Shown piece after piece: positions 16,480-27,552 of a stretch of DNA of 64,000 bases. Each line of letters begins with the position of its first letter. The first letter of the stretch is position 1. Below the pieces are notes generated by a model that was not told the origin of the DNA, ran no database searches, and saw only the letters and a list, made by a program, of their open reading frames with translations. The position numbers were made by a program, and so were the translations under genes. The DNA is from Leptospira idonii (GTDB lineage Bacteria > Spirochaetota > Leptospiria > Leptospirales > Leptospiraceae): assembly GCF_004770995.1 (NCBI RefSeq), contig NZ_RQHW01000042.1:186001-250000 (forward strand). The letters are read 5' to 3'.

Positions 16480-17883
16480 TTATTTCAGTTTGTGTCCGCT
16501 TGCATTTCCTAATCCATCGTAGGCGGCGTATTTATATAGATCGTGCAGAGTCGGAAAATTGAAGGCAATGGAGATGATGTCGTTCAAGGTTTTTTGGGAT
16601 TCCACAAGACTCAATCCGAAGTGTATCAGCTCCGTTGCCTGAATTCCTATGATATGAACGCCTAATACTACTTGAGTTTTTCTATCGAAAACTAGTTTTA
16701 GATACCCTTCGTTCGCTCCCAGGATTTTACCTCGGGGCATATTCGCATAAAAGGCTTTTCCCGTGAGAATTTCTTTCCCTTGAGAAGATGCTTCTTTTTC
16801 GGAAACTCCCACCATGGAAACTTCGGGGATGGTATAAATTCCATAAGGAAAAATTCCTGCAAGTTTGTCGAATCCGTCCGTTGAGAACATATGTGTGACT
16901 GCGATCCTTCCTTGGTCCATACTTGTGCTGGCAAGTGCAGGAAATCCGATCACATCTCCTACTGCATATATATAATCGATGTTTGTTTGGTAATGTTCGT
17001 TGACTTCCACGGCTTCTCTTTTTCCTACTTTGACTCCGTTCTCTTCCAATTTGAGCCCGGCAGTTTTTCCGCTTCTTCCCGCTGCGAATAAGAACATATC
17101 CACTTCCAAGATTTCTCCTGACGTTAGGTGGATTTCGAAGTTCCCTTCCTGATCGGCCGGAGAATCTATTTTTTCTAGTCCGGAATTGAAGATCACTTGG
17201 ATTCCGTCCTTTCGCATTTGTTCTACAAGGCTTGCTGAGATTTCGCTGTCTAGGAAGGGAAGAATTTCATCTCGCGTGTCTACCAGATAGATCGGAATTC
17301 CTATCGTTCCGAAGATGGTGGTGTATTCGCATCCAATCACTCCTGCACCTAATACGCATAAGGATTTTGGGAAACGTTTCAGATTGAGGATCGTGTCCGA
17401 GTCGTGGATTCTTTCCCCGTCAAAAGGTATGTTAGACGGACGGAACGGATAGGAACCTGTTGCGATTAGGATGAAGTCTCCTTCTATTTCCGTATTGGAT
17501 TCTCCTGAGATTTTTACTTTATGGTTCCCTGCGAATTCGGCATGTCCGTAAAAAAGAGTTATTTTATGTTTGGTGATGTTTTGATTGATTGCATCCACTT
17601 CCGATCGGGTTACGTAATTTCTTCGGAAGTAAAAATCTTCGATGGAGGCGTTTCTACGCAGATCTTTGTCCACCCCGAAGATGCCTTTGTCGTTTTTGCC
17701 AGAGAGGAAGAGGGCGGTTTCTTTTAAAGTTTTGGAAGGAAGGGTTCCCGTGTGGACTCCCGCTCCTCCTGGAGCAGGTGCCATTTCGATGAGAGCCACT
17801 TTTTTGCCGAAGTAAGAGGCTTTGGCGGCGGCTTTTTCTCCGGCAGGGCCGGCCCCAATGACGATGAGATCGAAGTGCAGCAT
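16480..17883 (-). CDS. sthA: SthA-like soluble pyridine nucleotide transhydrogenase
   Basis: A 467-residue flavoprotein of the dihydrolipoamide dehydrogenase superfamily with full FAD domain (DLIVIGAGPAGEKAAAKASYFGKKVALIE), NAD domain (SLCVLGAGVIGCEYTTIFGTIG), second FAD motif (IYAVGDVIG) and dimerisation domain (LKLVFDRKTQVVLGVHIIG). The redox-active Cys pair is absent: the site reads GGAGVHTGTLPSKT. SthA enzymes keep one Cys here; this protein has none. It probably shuttles hydride between NADPH and NADH, but a different hydride acceptor is possible. AGGGAG lies just before the ATG. The leader carries structured repeat C. Confidence 0.75.
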   Translation of the reverse strand: MLHFDLIVIGAGPAGEKAAAKASYFGKKVALIEMAPAPGGAGVHTGTLPSKTLKETALFLSGKNDKGIFGVDKDLRRNASIEDFYFRRNYVTRSEVDAINQNITKHKITLFYGHAEFAGNHKVKISGESNTEIEGDFILIATGSYPFRPSNIPFDGERIHDSDTILNLKRFPKSLCVLGAGVIGCEYTTIFGTIGIPIYLVDTRDEILPFLDSEISASLVEQMRKDGIQVIFNSGLEKIDSPADQEGNFEIHLTSGEILEVDMFLFAAGRSGKTAGLKLEENGVKVGKREAVEVNEHYQTNIDYIYAVGDVIGFPALASTSMDQGRIAVTHMFSTDGFDKLAGIFPYGIYTIPEVSMVGVSEKEASSQGKEILTGKAFYANMPRGKILGANEGYLKLVFDRKTQVVLGVHIIGIQATELIHFGLSLVESQKTLNDIISIAFNFPTLHDLYKYAAYDGLGNASGHKLK

Positions 17884-17892
17884 GCAGGGCTC

Positions 17893-18040
17893 CCTGGGTG
17901 AGAATCTTCGATCCCCGCCCTACATTGGGTGGGGCTGACCGCCCGCCACCCAATGCGTCTCTACTAACATGGTTTGTGTTGTTTGGCGATCCCGATTTTC
18001 GGTTTGGAAAAAATTATTCGAAAATGTTCACCTTTTTGCC
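17893..18040 (-). repeat. Structured intergenic repeat, copy C (divergent core)
   Basis: Begins (minus strand) with GGCAAAAAGGTGAA (18040-18027), three bases past the stop of the TPR gene, followed by an A/T-rich stretch and a TGTTAG segment. The G+C-rich core has a perfect 10-bp inverted repeat, CATTGGGTGG with CCACCCAATG (plus strand 17923-17932 and 17946-17955), followed on the minus strand by a G-rich run. The leader matches copies A, B and D, but the 17-nt core shared by those three is not conserved here. It ends close to the ribosome binding site of the SthA-like gene. Confidence 0.6.
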
Positions 18041-18043
18041 CAT

Positions 18044-18757
18044 TTAGTTGCAGAATTCTTTGATCGCCTCGTAAGCCTTCTCAAAACCCAGCTCCCCCGA
18101 TTTGCTTAGATCCAAACAGCCTGTCTCTTTTTTCTCGAGAAAGATTTTAGACAGTCCTAAAAAAAGATATGCATCTGGAATTTCGGGGGTTAATTGAATC
18201 ACTTTGCTATAATCTGCGATCGCTCCTTCATTATCTTCTAAGTTGTTTTTGGTTCTGCATCGGAAGACGAGATGACTGTCGTCATCAGGGTCTAGTTGCA
18301 CTGCTAAATCTATATCTGTGAGAGCACCTGCAAAATCGCTTAAGCGCTCTTTTGCTTTGGCCCGGAATGCATAGGTTTCTGCGGTTTTTGGATCATACAA
18401 AATCGCATGATCGAAATCGGCGATAGCTTCCTTGTTTTGATTGAAAGCATACTTCAAAATACCACGTAATAGATAAGCATTTCCGTTTTCTGGATCTAAT
18501 GCGATCGCCTTGTCGTAATCAACCAAAGCTCCTTCATAATCTTTGGTTTCGAATTTTACACTTCCTCGCGCAGAATGAGTGTCCGGGTTTTTCGGATCTA
18601 GTTTGATCGCTTTGTTGAACTCTTGAATAGCTTCTTTATAATTTCCTTCATCTAACTTAGAAACTCCTTGGCTGAAAGAATCTGTCGCTTGAGAGTGTAA
18701 CGAATGAATGTATATTAGGAAACTAAGTAGCGATAGAAGGAGCTTTTGTCGGTTCAT
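18044..18757 (-). CDS. Exported TPR-repeat protein
   Basis: A 237-residue protein with a signal peptide (LLLSLLSFLIYIHSLHS, cleaved before QATD). About five consecutive tetratricopeptide repeats follow, of the form GNYKEAIQEFNKAIKLDPKN, KDYEGALVDYDKAIALDPEN and NKEAIADFDHAILYDPK. A cysteine-containing C-terminus (GCLDLSKSGELGFEKAYEAIKEFC) resembles the tail of many spirochaetal TPR proteins. It is presumably a periplasmic protein-protein scaffold; no partner is evident. It is followed by structured repeat C and then the SthA-like gene on the same strand. Confidence 0.8.
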   Translation of the reverse strand: MNRQKLLLSLLSFLIYIHSLHSQATDSFSQGVSKLDEGNYKEAIQEFNKAIKLDPKNPDTHSARGSVKFETKDYEGALVDYDKAIALDPENGNAYLLRGILKYAFNQNKEAIADFDHAILYDPKTAETYAFRAKAKERLSDFAGALTDIDLAVQLDPDDDSHLVFRCRTKNNLEDNEGAIADYSKVIQLTPEIPDAYLFLGLSKIFLEKKETGCLDLSKSGELGFEKAYEAIKEFCN

Positions 18758-18837
18758 AATGTTCGAATTTACCTTATTCCTCTCATCTTTAGAGTTAGGA
18801 TTGGGTGCGGGCTATAAATAAAACTTAAATAGGTTAT

Positions 18838-18868
18838 AAAAAAGCCCGAGAGATTTCCCGGGCTTTTT
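18838..18868 (-). terminator. Rho-independent terminator after the thiolase gene
   Basis: A 10-bp stem (AAAAAGCCCG with CGGGCTTTTT) and a 10-base loop, flanked by A and T runs on both sides. It lies 53 bases after the minus-strand thiolase stop and upstream of the TPR gene. It could work in either direction. Confidence 0.85.
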
Positions 18869-18920
18869 GTTTTGCATCGATTCGTTTGAGTTCGGATCGA
18901 TCGGTTTGTGAAAGAGTCGT

Positions 18921-20240
18921 TTATGCTCTTTCTACGATCATTGTTCCTGCGATTCCACCATGAGCGCAAGCAGTCACTAGAACTTTCTTTGCGTCTTTGT
19001 TTTCTTCGAAGTCCATGATCGCGTTGTGAAGAAGTCTTACACCTGTCGCTCCGAATGGGTGACCGATTGCAATGGATCCACCGTTCGGGTTGATTTTTTT
19101 CTCATCGAATTTTTTCTCCCAATCCAAACCTGTTCTGGTTTTGATTTCTTCGAGAGCCGCAACTGCAGTAGCAGCAAAAGCTTCGTGGATTTCGATGATG
19201 TCGATGTTTTCGATTTTTTCACCCATCTCTTCCAATAGAGATGTAGTCGCTTCCGCTTGTCCAAGACCCATAAGGTTTGGATCCACTCCGCGCATTTTAA
19301 AACCGGTTACATAGGCTTTCGCTTTCAATCCTAGTTTGTTGGCAGCTTCTTCGGAAGCTACGATCAGACCTGCTGCTCCATCGGAACGAGGGCTTGCATT
19401 GAAGATGGAAAGAGTTGGTCCGTGAGACTTTTTCAAGTAAGTGCCGTATTTCTCTTTGAATTGGTCAAATTTCATTTGAGGGTTATCAAAGAGGAGCATC
19501 GCACGACCCATACGAGTAGGGTTTTTTACAAGACCTTCTCTGAGTAGTACAGCTTCGTCCGCTTGCAAAGGATTTCCTTCGTCGTCTTTTACTTCCATAA
19601 TGTACGGTTTGTAGCGACCTTCTTGCGTTGCTTCGAAAGCTCTTTTGAAAGATTCGTAAGCCACTTTATCTTGTGTTTCACGAGAAAGTGCATAGTTTTG
19701 AGCGAGGATCTCAGCAGTTACCTGCATACCGAAACTGGTTTCTCCATCGCCTAATCCGTCTTCAAGTGTATCACGAAGTTCTACACCTTCCGGAAGGTCG
19801 TTCGGAAGAAGTTTTACTAGAGAGTCTATGCTGTTTGTCTTTTTGTTCAAACGAGCATTTCTAACTACGAAAGGCATAGAAGTTTGGGATTCTTCCCCGA
19901 TGACTAGGAAAACTTTTCCTTCGCCTAATGCTATTCTTCTTGTAGCTTCTGCAACCGCTTCCAAACCGGAAACGCAGTTGTTTGCAACAGTAAGGCAAGG
20001 AATTTCCATAGGAAGGCCGAGAAGGTTTGCGATCACTCTTGCAGAGTTAGGTGCATTAGAAAAACCTTCTCCTACGATCACTCCGTCGATGTCGGAAGGC
20101 TTAAGGCCGCTTCTTTTCATCACTTCTTCGCCTACTAGTTTTCCTAGATGGTGTCCAGGGTATTGAGCAAGAGCCTTGCCGATTTGGGCAAAAGGAGTTC
20201 TTGCAGGAGCTGCGATAACGACTTTTTGAGTTACTTTCAT
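18921..20240 (-). CDS. Acetyl-CoA C-acyltransferase (thiolase)
   Basis: A 439-residue thiolase. The acylated Cys lies in TVANNCVSGLEAV (about residue 88). The His is in GGSIAIGHPFGATGVRLL (about 385), and the C-terminal active-site loop reads CAHGGIAGT. The length fits FadA/FadI-type degradative thiolases or acetoacetyl-CoA thiolases; beta-oxidation is the likely role, since leptospires live on long-chain fatty acids (known). The gene begins 28 bases after the ilvC stop on the same strand, so it is probably in one transcript with ilvC, an unusual pairing. A strong terminator follows. Confidence 0.9.
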   Translation of the reverse strand: MKVTQKVVIAAPARTPFAQIGKALAQYPGHHLGKLVGEEVMKRSGLKPSDIDGVIVGEGFSNAPNSARVIANLLGLPMEIPCLTVANNCVSGLEAVAEATRRIALGEGKVFLVIGEESQTSMPFVVRNARLNKKTNSIDSLVKLLPNDLPEGVELRDTLEDGLGDGETSFGMQVTAEILAQNYALSRETQDKVAYESFKRAFEATQEGRYKPYIMEVKDDEGNPLQADEAVLLREGLVKNPTRMGRAMLLFDNPQMKFDQFKEKYGTYLKKSHGPTLSIFNASPRSDGAAGLIVASEEAANKLGLKAKAYVTGFKMRGVDPNLMGLGQAEATTSLLEEMGEKIENIDIIEIHEAFAATAVAALEEIKTRTGLDWEKKFDEKKINPNGGSIAIGHPFGATGVRLLHNAIMDFEENKDAKKVLVTACAHGGIAGTMIVERA

Positions 20241-20268
20241 GTTCTGTCCTTTTGTTAAAAAATCTAAA

Positions 20269-21285
<1,017 letters not shown>

Positions 21286-21447
21286 CTAAGGAATGATTTT
21301 ACTGATTTTTCCATTTTTTTGTAAACAGGGGTGGGAAACAAGAACGAATTAGGCCAAGTTCTTAGGCAGTTTTCTGAATCCGGTAATTCCCGAATAGTGG
21401 TTGCACCGAACGATTCCCGAAAAAGAGAATGGGTTTGGAGCGAAACA

Positions 21448-24400
21448 ATGAAGTTGCGTGCCATTCAGATTCTTGTCATTTCCCTTTTGCATGCAGGCTG
21501 TGTAGGCGGTTTTTCTGCCCAACTTTCCAATGACCTTGATTTCATCGCTTCGATCTTCGGATTTTCCAATTCTAAATCCTACTATTTGGGAGGGACTGTT
21601 TCCGGGATGTCCGCCTCTATGTCCGGATTGCAATTGGAAACCTCCGGAGAGATCGTCACTATCAATGCAAACGGAACATTTAGGTTCACAAAGGAATTTA
21701 AAAAAGGGGATCAATTTGTAGTTCGAGTCTATCAGCAGCCCAGAGGAAGCGTAGGAGGGCAGTCTTGTCTCCTTGGAGGGAATGAGAGTACTTTCGGAGA
21801 TGCTGATATTATGTCTGTTGTCGCCTCTTGTTCGGATGCAGCTCTTATCGAAATTTCTGTTACAGGTCTTGCCGGAAGCGGTTTCACCTTACTTAACAAC
21901 GGCGGAGATTCTTTGACAGTCAGTGGGAGCGGAAATGTCACTGCCGCTTTTTCACAAACTATGACCGAAGGAACCTATAACGTCACAATGCAAACGCAGC
22001 CTTCGAATGTATGGCAAACTTGCACTCTTGACAGTGCAGGATCAAATACTGGAACTGCGGCACCTCCTTTCCCCCGTAAATACACAATCGCATATACTTG
22101 TGTGACCAATCAATACGCGGTCAAAGCGTACGTTACCAATCTTGTAACGACTCCTGCGCCTACGGGAACTTTGGTGGTTCAGGAATCCGTAGGAGGAGGA
22201 TCTGCGGTAGACATCACTTCCATAACCACTTCCGCAACTGCAGCAACCCTCTCCACTTTATTCAGCGGATCTTCCTATAATATAAGCATCAACAGTTCTC
22301 CTTCCTATCACAACTGTAATGTGGTGGGAGCGACAGGAACAGTAGGAGGAGGAGATGTAATCGTTCAGGTCGACTGTGCCGCAAATAACGTTAGTGTCGG
22401 GGGAAGTATCTCCGGCCTTTTGGGAACAGGTTTGGTGATCACTGCGAATGGTGGAGGCGGACAAAATCAAACCATCACGGCAGGAAGCAGCACCTATGCC
22501 TTCAGTCTCGCACACGGAACAAGTCTTACTTTGACGATTTCTTCTCAACCGCAAGGGCCTACTTATTGGCAGACTTGCACTTTTACTGGGACAGGCACTG
22601 CAACTTCTTCGTCTTATACGATCGATGCGGGAAATGTCGCCGCGACCAATGCGATCAATATCCAATGTGTGAATAATGAATATTTGGTGAACCTTCAATT
22701 CACCGGAATCAGTGCGACAGATACCGGTACCATCAGTTTTGCGACCGGATCACAGACGTTAACTGCTGTGGATAGCACATCTGCACAGGGAATCGTTTCC
22801 TTTCCCACTGCCGTTTCCAGCGGTTCCACATACGGCGTCGTAATTACAGGAATCAGTTTTGCTGCGGCAGGTAATTCCAAATCCTGCACGGTGGTTGGCG
22901 GAACCGGAACCATTCAAAACTCTGCGGTCACTGTTACGGTCAACTGCAGTAATTTCCCTAGCGTTCACGTAACTGTGGCAGGTCATTATTCCAACTTTAC
23001 CTTAACAGAAACGGCATTCAATAATTCCAGTCCTAGGACGGTTAATGCGAACGGATTGTATTCTTTTGTTATTCCGCAAAACAGCACTTATTCGTTAACT
23101 ATGAGCACTCCTGTGGATCAAACTTGTACTTATACGAGTGGTTCCGCCTCTGCGATGATCGGAACCACATCTGCGAATGTCACAATCACTTGCAGTCCGA
23201 TTGTGGCAGGAGTCACACCTGCGGACGGAGCCACGAATGCCGGTGGGAACGTAAATGTGGTCGTTATTTTTAATAAGGCGATCGCTGCCGGTTCTTTGAC
23301 CTTCAACGGAGGAACCAAAACTTGCAGCGGAAACTTTCAGGTCTCTGCGAATGATTTTCTCAGTTGTGTTCCTATCGCCTCCATATCCGGAGGGGGAACG
23401 AACACGATCACTTTGAATATCAATGCAGGAACTCTTTGGTATGGAAGATCCTATAAGACTAAGGTATTGAATTCAGTGGCGGATACAGGCGGTATTTCCA
23501 TGTCCTACCCTGCATCACCAAGCAATGGATATTTATCTTTGAACGGATTTAATACGGGTTATCTGCTCCATTCTTATGAAATGAGTGGAGGGAGTTTGAC
23601 GAATGCAGGAAGTGCTGGAGGAAGTTTGGCCAACCAAGGTGGGTCTCCTCCCACAAGAGGTGTAGACGGAGATTCCGGTTCTGCGTATCGTTTCGATGGA
23701 AGTTCTCAGTATTTATCCGGTTCCGATTCCGGTCTTCCAGCGGGGGCATCTGCTAGAACTCTTTGTGCTTGGATGAATTTGGATAAACAACCTGTCCTTG
23801 CATCGGAAAAATTTCCTATTATCAGTTACGGAACCCAAAACACCGGCGAGGGAAGTGAATTAGTATATTCAAATATATCGGGAACTACTCTTTCTTTGTC
23901 TTTGACTGGATTCGGTTCTCCTAATTTGGATAGAGCTGTGACGATTCCTTTAAATACATGGGTACATACCTGCGTCAAATACGACGGCTCGAATGCTACT
24001 TTTTATGTGAATGGAAAGAATATCGCGATGCCTTCTGCGATCACTTTGGGAACCGTGCTCGGAGGAGGTTTGCAGATAGGAAAAAGAATCGGTACTTCCG
24101 ATTTTTTTCCGGGAAGACTCGACGGGGTAAAGTTATTCGGAGCTTCTCTTCCTGACGTTCAAATCGGTTATCTTTCTACCCAGATTCCCGCAAATTTAAA
24201 AGCAAGATACAATTTGAACGGCAACGGACAAGATGTGAGCGGAAACGATTTCGATTTATCTTCCTCGGGAACGGTCACAAGTGTAGTGGATCGGTTAGGT
24301 GTGACCAACGGTGCTGATCTATTCAATTCGGGAAAGTATTCCTATCCTTCCGTAATTTCCACGTCCCTTTCTAACGTAACCATGACTGCTTGGATTCGAC

Positions 24401-25533
24401 CAGTCGGTAGTTCTTATCCTGGAACGGAGATGGACGTCATCATCAATGGAGACAATAGCTTTAACGGATATGCGCTTTATTTAGATGGTGGGGCAGTCTG
24501 TGCCATCCGAGGTTCTATCTCCCTTACTTGTTCCACTGCTATCCTTCCTTTGAATGTTTGGAGTCATGTTGCGATCAGAGGATCCGGCAACACATGGGAA
24601 GTTTTTATCAACGGGATCAAAGCCAAAACCGATCCTAACCCGGGGAATGCTTCTTTGCCTACGAGTCCGGGAGTGTTTGCGATCGGAAACAATGCCCCCA
24701 ATACCGCACCTTTTCCGGGAGAAATCGATGATGCGCGTCTTTATGAAACGGCTCTTTCTGATGCCCAAATACAAATGTTAGCTGGTTATTATCCTCATCA
24801 AACCACTGGCGCCATTGATACTGCGGCATCTAATCATAATTTATCCCTTCATCTACAGGCGGAACGTTTCGGTTACACTGCGGCTACCGGTAGCATCACT
24901 GCTGGAACAATTTGGAGAGATTCCAGTCCTGGAGCCAACGGTCATTCCACATCCACAGGCACTCTTTCTTATAATTTAACAGCGGTAAACGGGAAGATAG
25001 GGATTCAATTTGCTTCCGGTGGTTATTTTGGAAGCAATACGAACGGGTTTACGGGAGGCTCTTCCGTTGCGACCGCATATTATCTGTTCAAGACTCCTGC
25101 CACTTTGGCATTAGGGGCGCTCGCTACTTTTCAAGCTACAGCAAGCAGTTGTTCGGACGCACAATATGCATACATAGACGATTCCACTTCTTCCTTTGCG
25201 ACCGGAAAATGTTTTTCTTCCGCTTCTTCTTCGAATGGACTTGCGGGGGGACAGGTATATATGGGAGAGTCTTTGTATGATGCGACTACTGTCAGTTCAT
25301 TGTGGTACGGAGTGAACGGAGGAAGTAATTCCAGTGGACCGATTACCGTCGGGGCATTCAACGCGCCTTTGAATTATACGATCGGGTTCAATCACAGCGG
25401 ACAGTATTTTGTAGACGGTTATATTTCAGAAGTGTTGTATTTTAAATCGGCGTTAAGTACTGCTGACCGTAATCTCGTAAGATGTTACCTTTCTTCTAAA
25501 TACAATATTCCCGTGGGAAATATCTGCAATTAA
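21448..25533 (+). CDS. Giant surface lipoprotein with six Cys-paired repeats and LamG domains
   Basis: About 1361 residues from the ATG at 21448, which follows GGAG and opens a lipoprotein signal (IQILVISLLHAGC). Residues 46-582 hold six tandem beta-rich repeats of 75-95 residues. Each has a first Cys in a Q/H-x-C context (QSCLL, QTCTL, HNCNV, QTCTF, KSCTV, QTCTY) and a closing Cys (SCSD, YTCV, DCAA, QCVN, NCSN, TCSP), a likely disulfide. An Ig-like domain (GVTPADGATNAGG) covers 586-688. Two LamG/concanavalin-like domains (about 700-905 and 914-1110) and a third lectin-like domain end the protein. It is probably a surface adhesin or glycan binder. The longer frame from 21331 lacks a leader and was not used. 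Confidence 0.75.
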   Translation: MKLRAIQILVISLLHAGCVGGFSAQLSNDLDFIASIFGFSNSKSYYLGGTVSGMSASMSGLQLETSGEIVTINANGTFRFTKEFKKGDQFVVRVYQQPRGSVGGQSCLLGGNESTFGDADIMSVVASCSDAALIEISVTGLAGSGFTLLNNGGDSLTVSGSGNVTAAFSQTMTEGTYNVTMQTQPSNVWQTCTLDSAGSNTGTAAPPFPRKYTIAYTCVTNQYAVKAYVTNLVTTPAPTGTLVVQESVGGGSAVDITSITTSATAATLSTLFSGSSYNISINSSPSYHNCNVVGATGTVGGGDVIVQVDCAANNVSVGGSISGLLGTGLVITANGGGGQNQTITAGSSTYAFSLAHGTSLTLTISSQPQGPTYWQTCTFTGTGTATSSSYTIDAGNVAATNAINIQCVNNEYLVNLQFTGISATDTGTISFATGSQTLTAVDSTSAQGIVSFPTAVSSGSTYGVVITGISFAAAGNSKSCTVVGGTGTIQNSAVTVTVNCSNFPSVHVTVAGHYSNFTLTETAFNNSSPRTVNANGLYSFVIPQNSTYSLTMSTPVDQTCTYTSGSASAMIGTTSANVTITCSPIVAGVTPADGATNAGGNVNVVVIFNKAIAAGSLTFNGGTKTCSGNFQVSANDFLSCVPIASISGGGTNTITLNINAGTLWYGRSYKTKVLNSVADTGGISMSYPASPSNGYLSLNGFNTGYLLHSYEMSGGSLTNAGSAGGSLANQGGSPPTRGVDGDSGSAYRFDGSSQYLSGSDSGLPAGASARTLCAWMNLDKQPVLASEKFPIISYGTQNTGEGSELVYSNISGTTLSLSLTGFGSPNLDRAVTIPLNTWVHTCVKYDGSNATFYVNGKNIAMPSAITLGTVLGGGLQIGKRIGTSDFFPGRLDGVKLFGASLPDVQIGYLSTQIPANLKARYNLNGNGQDVSGNDFDLSSSGTVTSVVDRLGVTNGADLFNSGKYSYPSVISTSLSNVTMTAWIRPVGSSYPGTEMDVIINGDNSFNGYALYLDGGAVCAIRGSISLTCSTAILPLNVWSHVAIRGSGNTWEVFINGIKAKTDPNPGNASLPTSPGVFAIGNNAPNTAPFPGEIDDARLYETALSDAQIQMLAGYYPHQTTGAIDTAASNHNLSLHLQAERFGYTAATGSITAGTIWRDSSPGANGHSTSTGTLSYNLTAVNGKIGIQFASGGYFGSNTNGFTGGSSVATAYYLFKTPATLALGALATFQATASSCSDAQYAYIDDSTSSFATGKCFSSASSSNGLAGGQVYMGESLYDATTVSSLWYGVNGGSNSSGPITVGAFNAPLNYTIGFNHSGQYFVDGYISEVLYFKSALSTADRNLVRCYLSSKYNIPVGNICN

Positions 25534-25552
25534 AAGGATTTCAAAACTAGAA

Positions 25553-27550
25553 ATGAACGACCATAATTTCAAACCTTCCCGTTGGACCATTCGGCTCAAA
25601 TTGATTTCCATCATTTCTGTCATCATCATACTCGGCCTTTCCTCGATGATCTTTCTGGCTTCCGCCTATTTTAAAGATGATTCGGAAAAAAGAATCCAAG
25701 AAAACAATCTTCAGTTAGCGGACATTATCGGGCAAAAGGTGGAAAACGAATTTTACTCCATAGCCTATAAGATCAACAATATGGCGACCATATTGAAACA
25801 ATCCTTAAAACAAGATCAAACTTCCGTTTTTACGGATTTGTTTTTTAGAAACAATCATGACTACATCTATATGGCTGTGGCGCAGGCGGATGGAGATAAG
25901 TTACTGGTCCGCAAAACCATTCATAACGAAAAGTATCTGAACGAGAACAATCTGACATTGGAAACGATCGAGCAGATGAACATCGCTTATGCGAACGATT
26001 TCCTGAGATCGGGAAGCGGTGCGACCTCCGTCATCAATGTAAGTTCCAGTTGTTTGAGTCCTTGTTTGGGGATGAGCATTCCTTTTGGAGATCCGAAAAA
26101 TTCCGAATTTGTCATTTTGTATCTGGACGCTGTGGAATTTATGAAAGCGTTTCAATCCGCAGGAATCACAACTACTTATCTTGTGAATGATGCGGGAGAT
26201 CTTTTGGCTCATCCCGATAGAGATTCTGTTTTAGCATCTAAAAATTTCATCAATGTTCCGATCGTAAAAACTCTTTTGGAAAGTAAAATCGACAACGGAC
26301 AAAATAGATATTTAGGAACGGATGGTTTTTATCATTTAGGCTCTTTCAAAAAGATGAGTCTGGCGGGACTCGGAATCGTTTCCACGGTCAAGGAAGATGA
26401 CGCTTTCGAGCAGGTTTATAACATTCAAAGAAGAAACATCTATATACTTCTTATCATTCTGAACGTTTCCGTCATTATAGTGTTCTTTTTTTCAAGAACG
26501 ATTTCTTCTCCTATCATTCGTTTGGTGAGTGCCACAAAACAAATCGAAAGCGGAGACTTTCATGTGGAAATTCAGCCAGCCAGTAGGGATGAAGTTGGGA
26601 TCTTAACCAATTCCTTCAAGGGGATGGCGCACGGTCTGGAAGAAAGGGAAAAAGTAAAAAGCATTTTAGGGTCGATGATCGATCCTACCGTGGTGCAGGA
26701 AGCAATGATCGATCTTGCCGCTTTGAAACGAGGAAGTGAAAAAACGATCACTGCCTTTTTCTCCGATGTGGCGGGGTTTTCCACCATCAGTGAACAGTTG
26801 AAATCGCAAGATCTTGCGGCCTTATTGAACGAATATCTCTCCGCAATGACCATCATCTTGAAAGAACATGACGGAGTTTTGGATAAATACATCGGGGATG
26901 CCATCGTAGGAATTTTTAACGCTCCTGTTGATGTCAGCGAACATCCGCTCAAGGCAGGAAAGGCGTCTATCGAAATGGTGAGAAAGCTGAAAGACCTTCG
27001 GCAGTATTGGATCAAAAACGATCTCTATACTCAAGAAGCCAGAGAGATGGATGCACGTATCGGTTTGAATACTGGACCGGCTAAAGTCGGTTTTATGGGA
27101 ACGGATGCTCTCGCTTCCTATACGATGATGGGTGATACTGTGAATCTTGCTGCGAGATTGGAAGCAGCAGGAAAAGATTACGGAGTGAACATTCTTATCA
27201 GCGAAAGCACTAAGGCTTTGGTCGATCAGGAATTATTTACAAGAGAGTTGGATCTTGTGCGAGTGAAAGGGAAAAACGAGCCCGTGCGTCTTTACGAATT
27301 GATCGCTTCCCATTCGGATATAGATCCGATTCTAAAAGAAAGTGCGGAAGCTTATGAGAAAGGTTTCGAACTTTATTTGAAGAAAAATTTTTCCAAGGCA
27401 ATCGCGAAACTCAACGAAGCGGTAAAAATCAAATCCCAAAAGTTCGGAAAAGACAAAGCGGCGCTGATGCTGATCGAACGTTGCGAAGAATACAAACAAA
27501 CCCCTCCCGAAAAAAATTGGGACGGAGTGTTCACTAGAACTCATAAATAA
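25553..27550 (+). CDS. Transmembrane adenylate/guanylate cyclase with periplasmic sensor and HAMP
   Basis: A 665-residue class III nucleotidyl cyclase. Membrane segments at about 15-37 and 296-314 bracket a periplasmic sensor (probably dCache). A HAMP domain follows (SSPIIRLVSATKQIESGDF, about 317-365), then the catalytic domain at 395-570. Catalytic residues are intact: metal-binding Asp in FFSDVAGFST and in YIGDAIVGIFN, and Asn/Arg in DTVNLAARLEAAG. The C-terminus (EAYEKGFELYLKKNFSKAIAKLNEA) is one TPR-like unit. It turns an extracellular signal into cyclic nucleotide. It starts 19 bases after the lipoprotein gene and ends 2 bases before the FecR gene, implying one operon. Confidence 0.9.
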   Translation: MNDHNFKPSRWTIRLKLISIISVIIILGLSSMIFLASAYFKDDSEKRIQENNLQLADIIGQKVENEFYSIAYKINNMATILKQSLKQDQTSVFTDLFFRNNHDYIYMAVAQADGDKLLVRKTIHNEKYLNENNLTLETIEQMNIAYANDFLRSGSGATSVINVSSSCLSPCLGMSIPFGDPKNSEFVILYLDAVEFMKAFQSAGITTTYLVNDAGDLLAHPDRDSVLASKNFINVPIVKTLLESKIDNGQNRYLGTDGFYHLGSFKKMSLAGLGIVSTVKEDDAFEQVYNIQRRNIYILLIILNVSVIIVFFFSRTISSPIIRLVSATKQIESGDFHVEIQPASRDEVGILTNSFKGMAHGLEEREKVKSILGSMIDPTVVQEAMIDLAALKRGSEKTITAFFSDVAGFSTISEQLKSQDLAALLNEYLSAMTIILKEHDGVLDKYIGDAIVGIFNAPVDVSEHPLKAGKASIEMVRKLKDLRQYWIKNDLYTQEAREMDARIGLNTGPAKVGFMGTDALASYTMMGDTVNLAARLEAAGKDYGVNILISESTKALVDQELFTRELDLVRVKGKNEPVRLYELIASHSDIDPILKESAEAYEKGFELYLKKNFSKAIAKLNEAVKIKSQKFGKDKAALMLIERCEEYKQTPPEKNWDGVFTRTHK

Positions 27551-27552
27551 AG

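Noticed and set aside
21331..21447. Extended N-terminus of the LamG lipoprotein
   Set aside because: The added 39 residues would bury the lipoprotein signal peptide; the ATG at 21448 has a ribosome binding site and a proper leader.
22258..22698. Long antisense ORF in the repeat region of the LamG gene
   Set aside because: It arises from the skewed codon use of Ser/Thr/Gly-rich repeats; it has no start signal or recognisable product.
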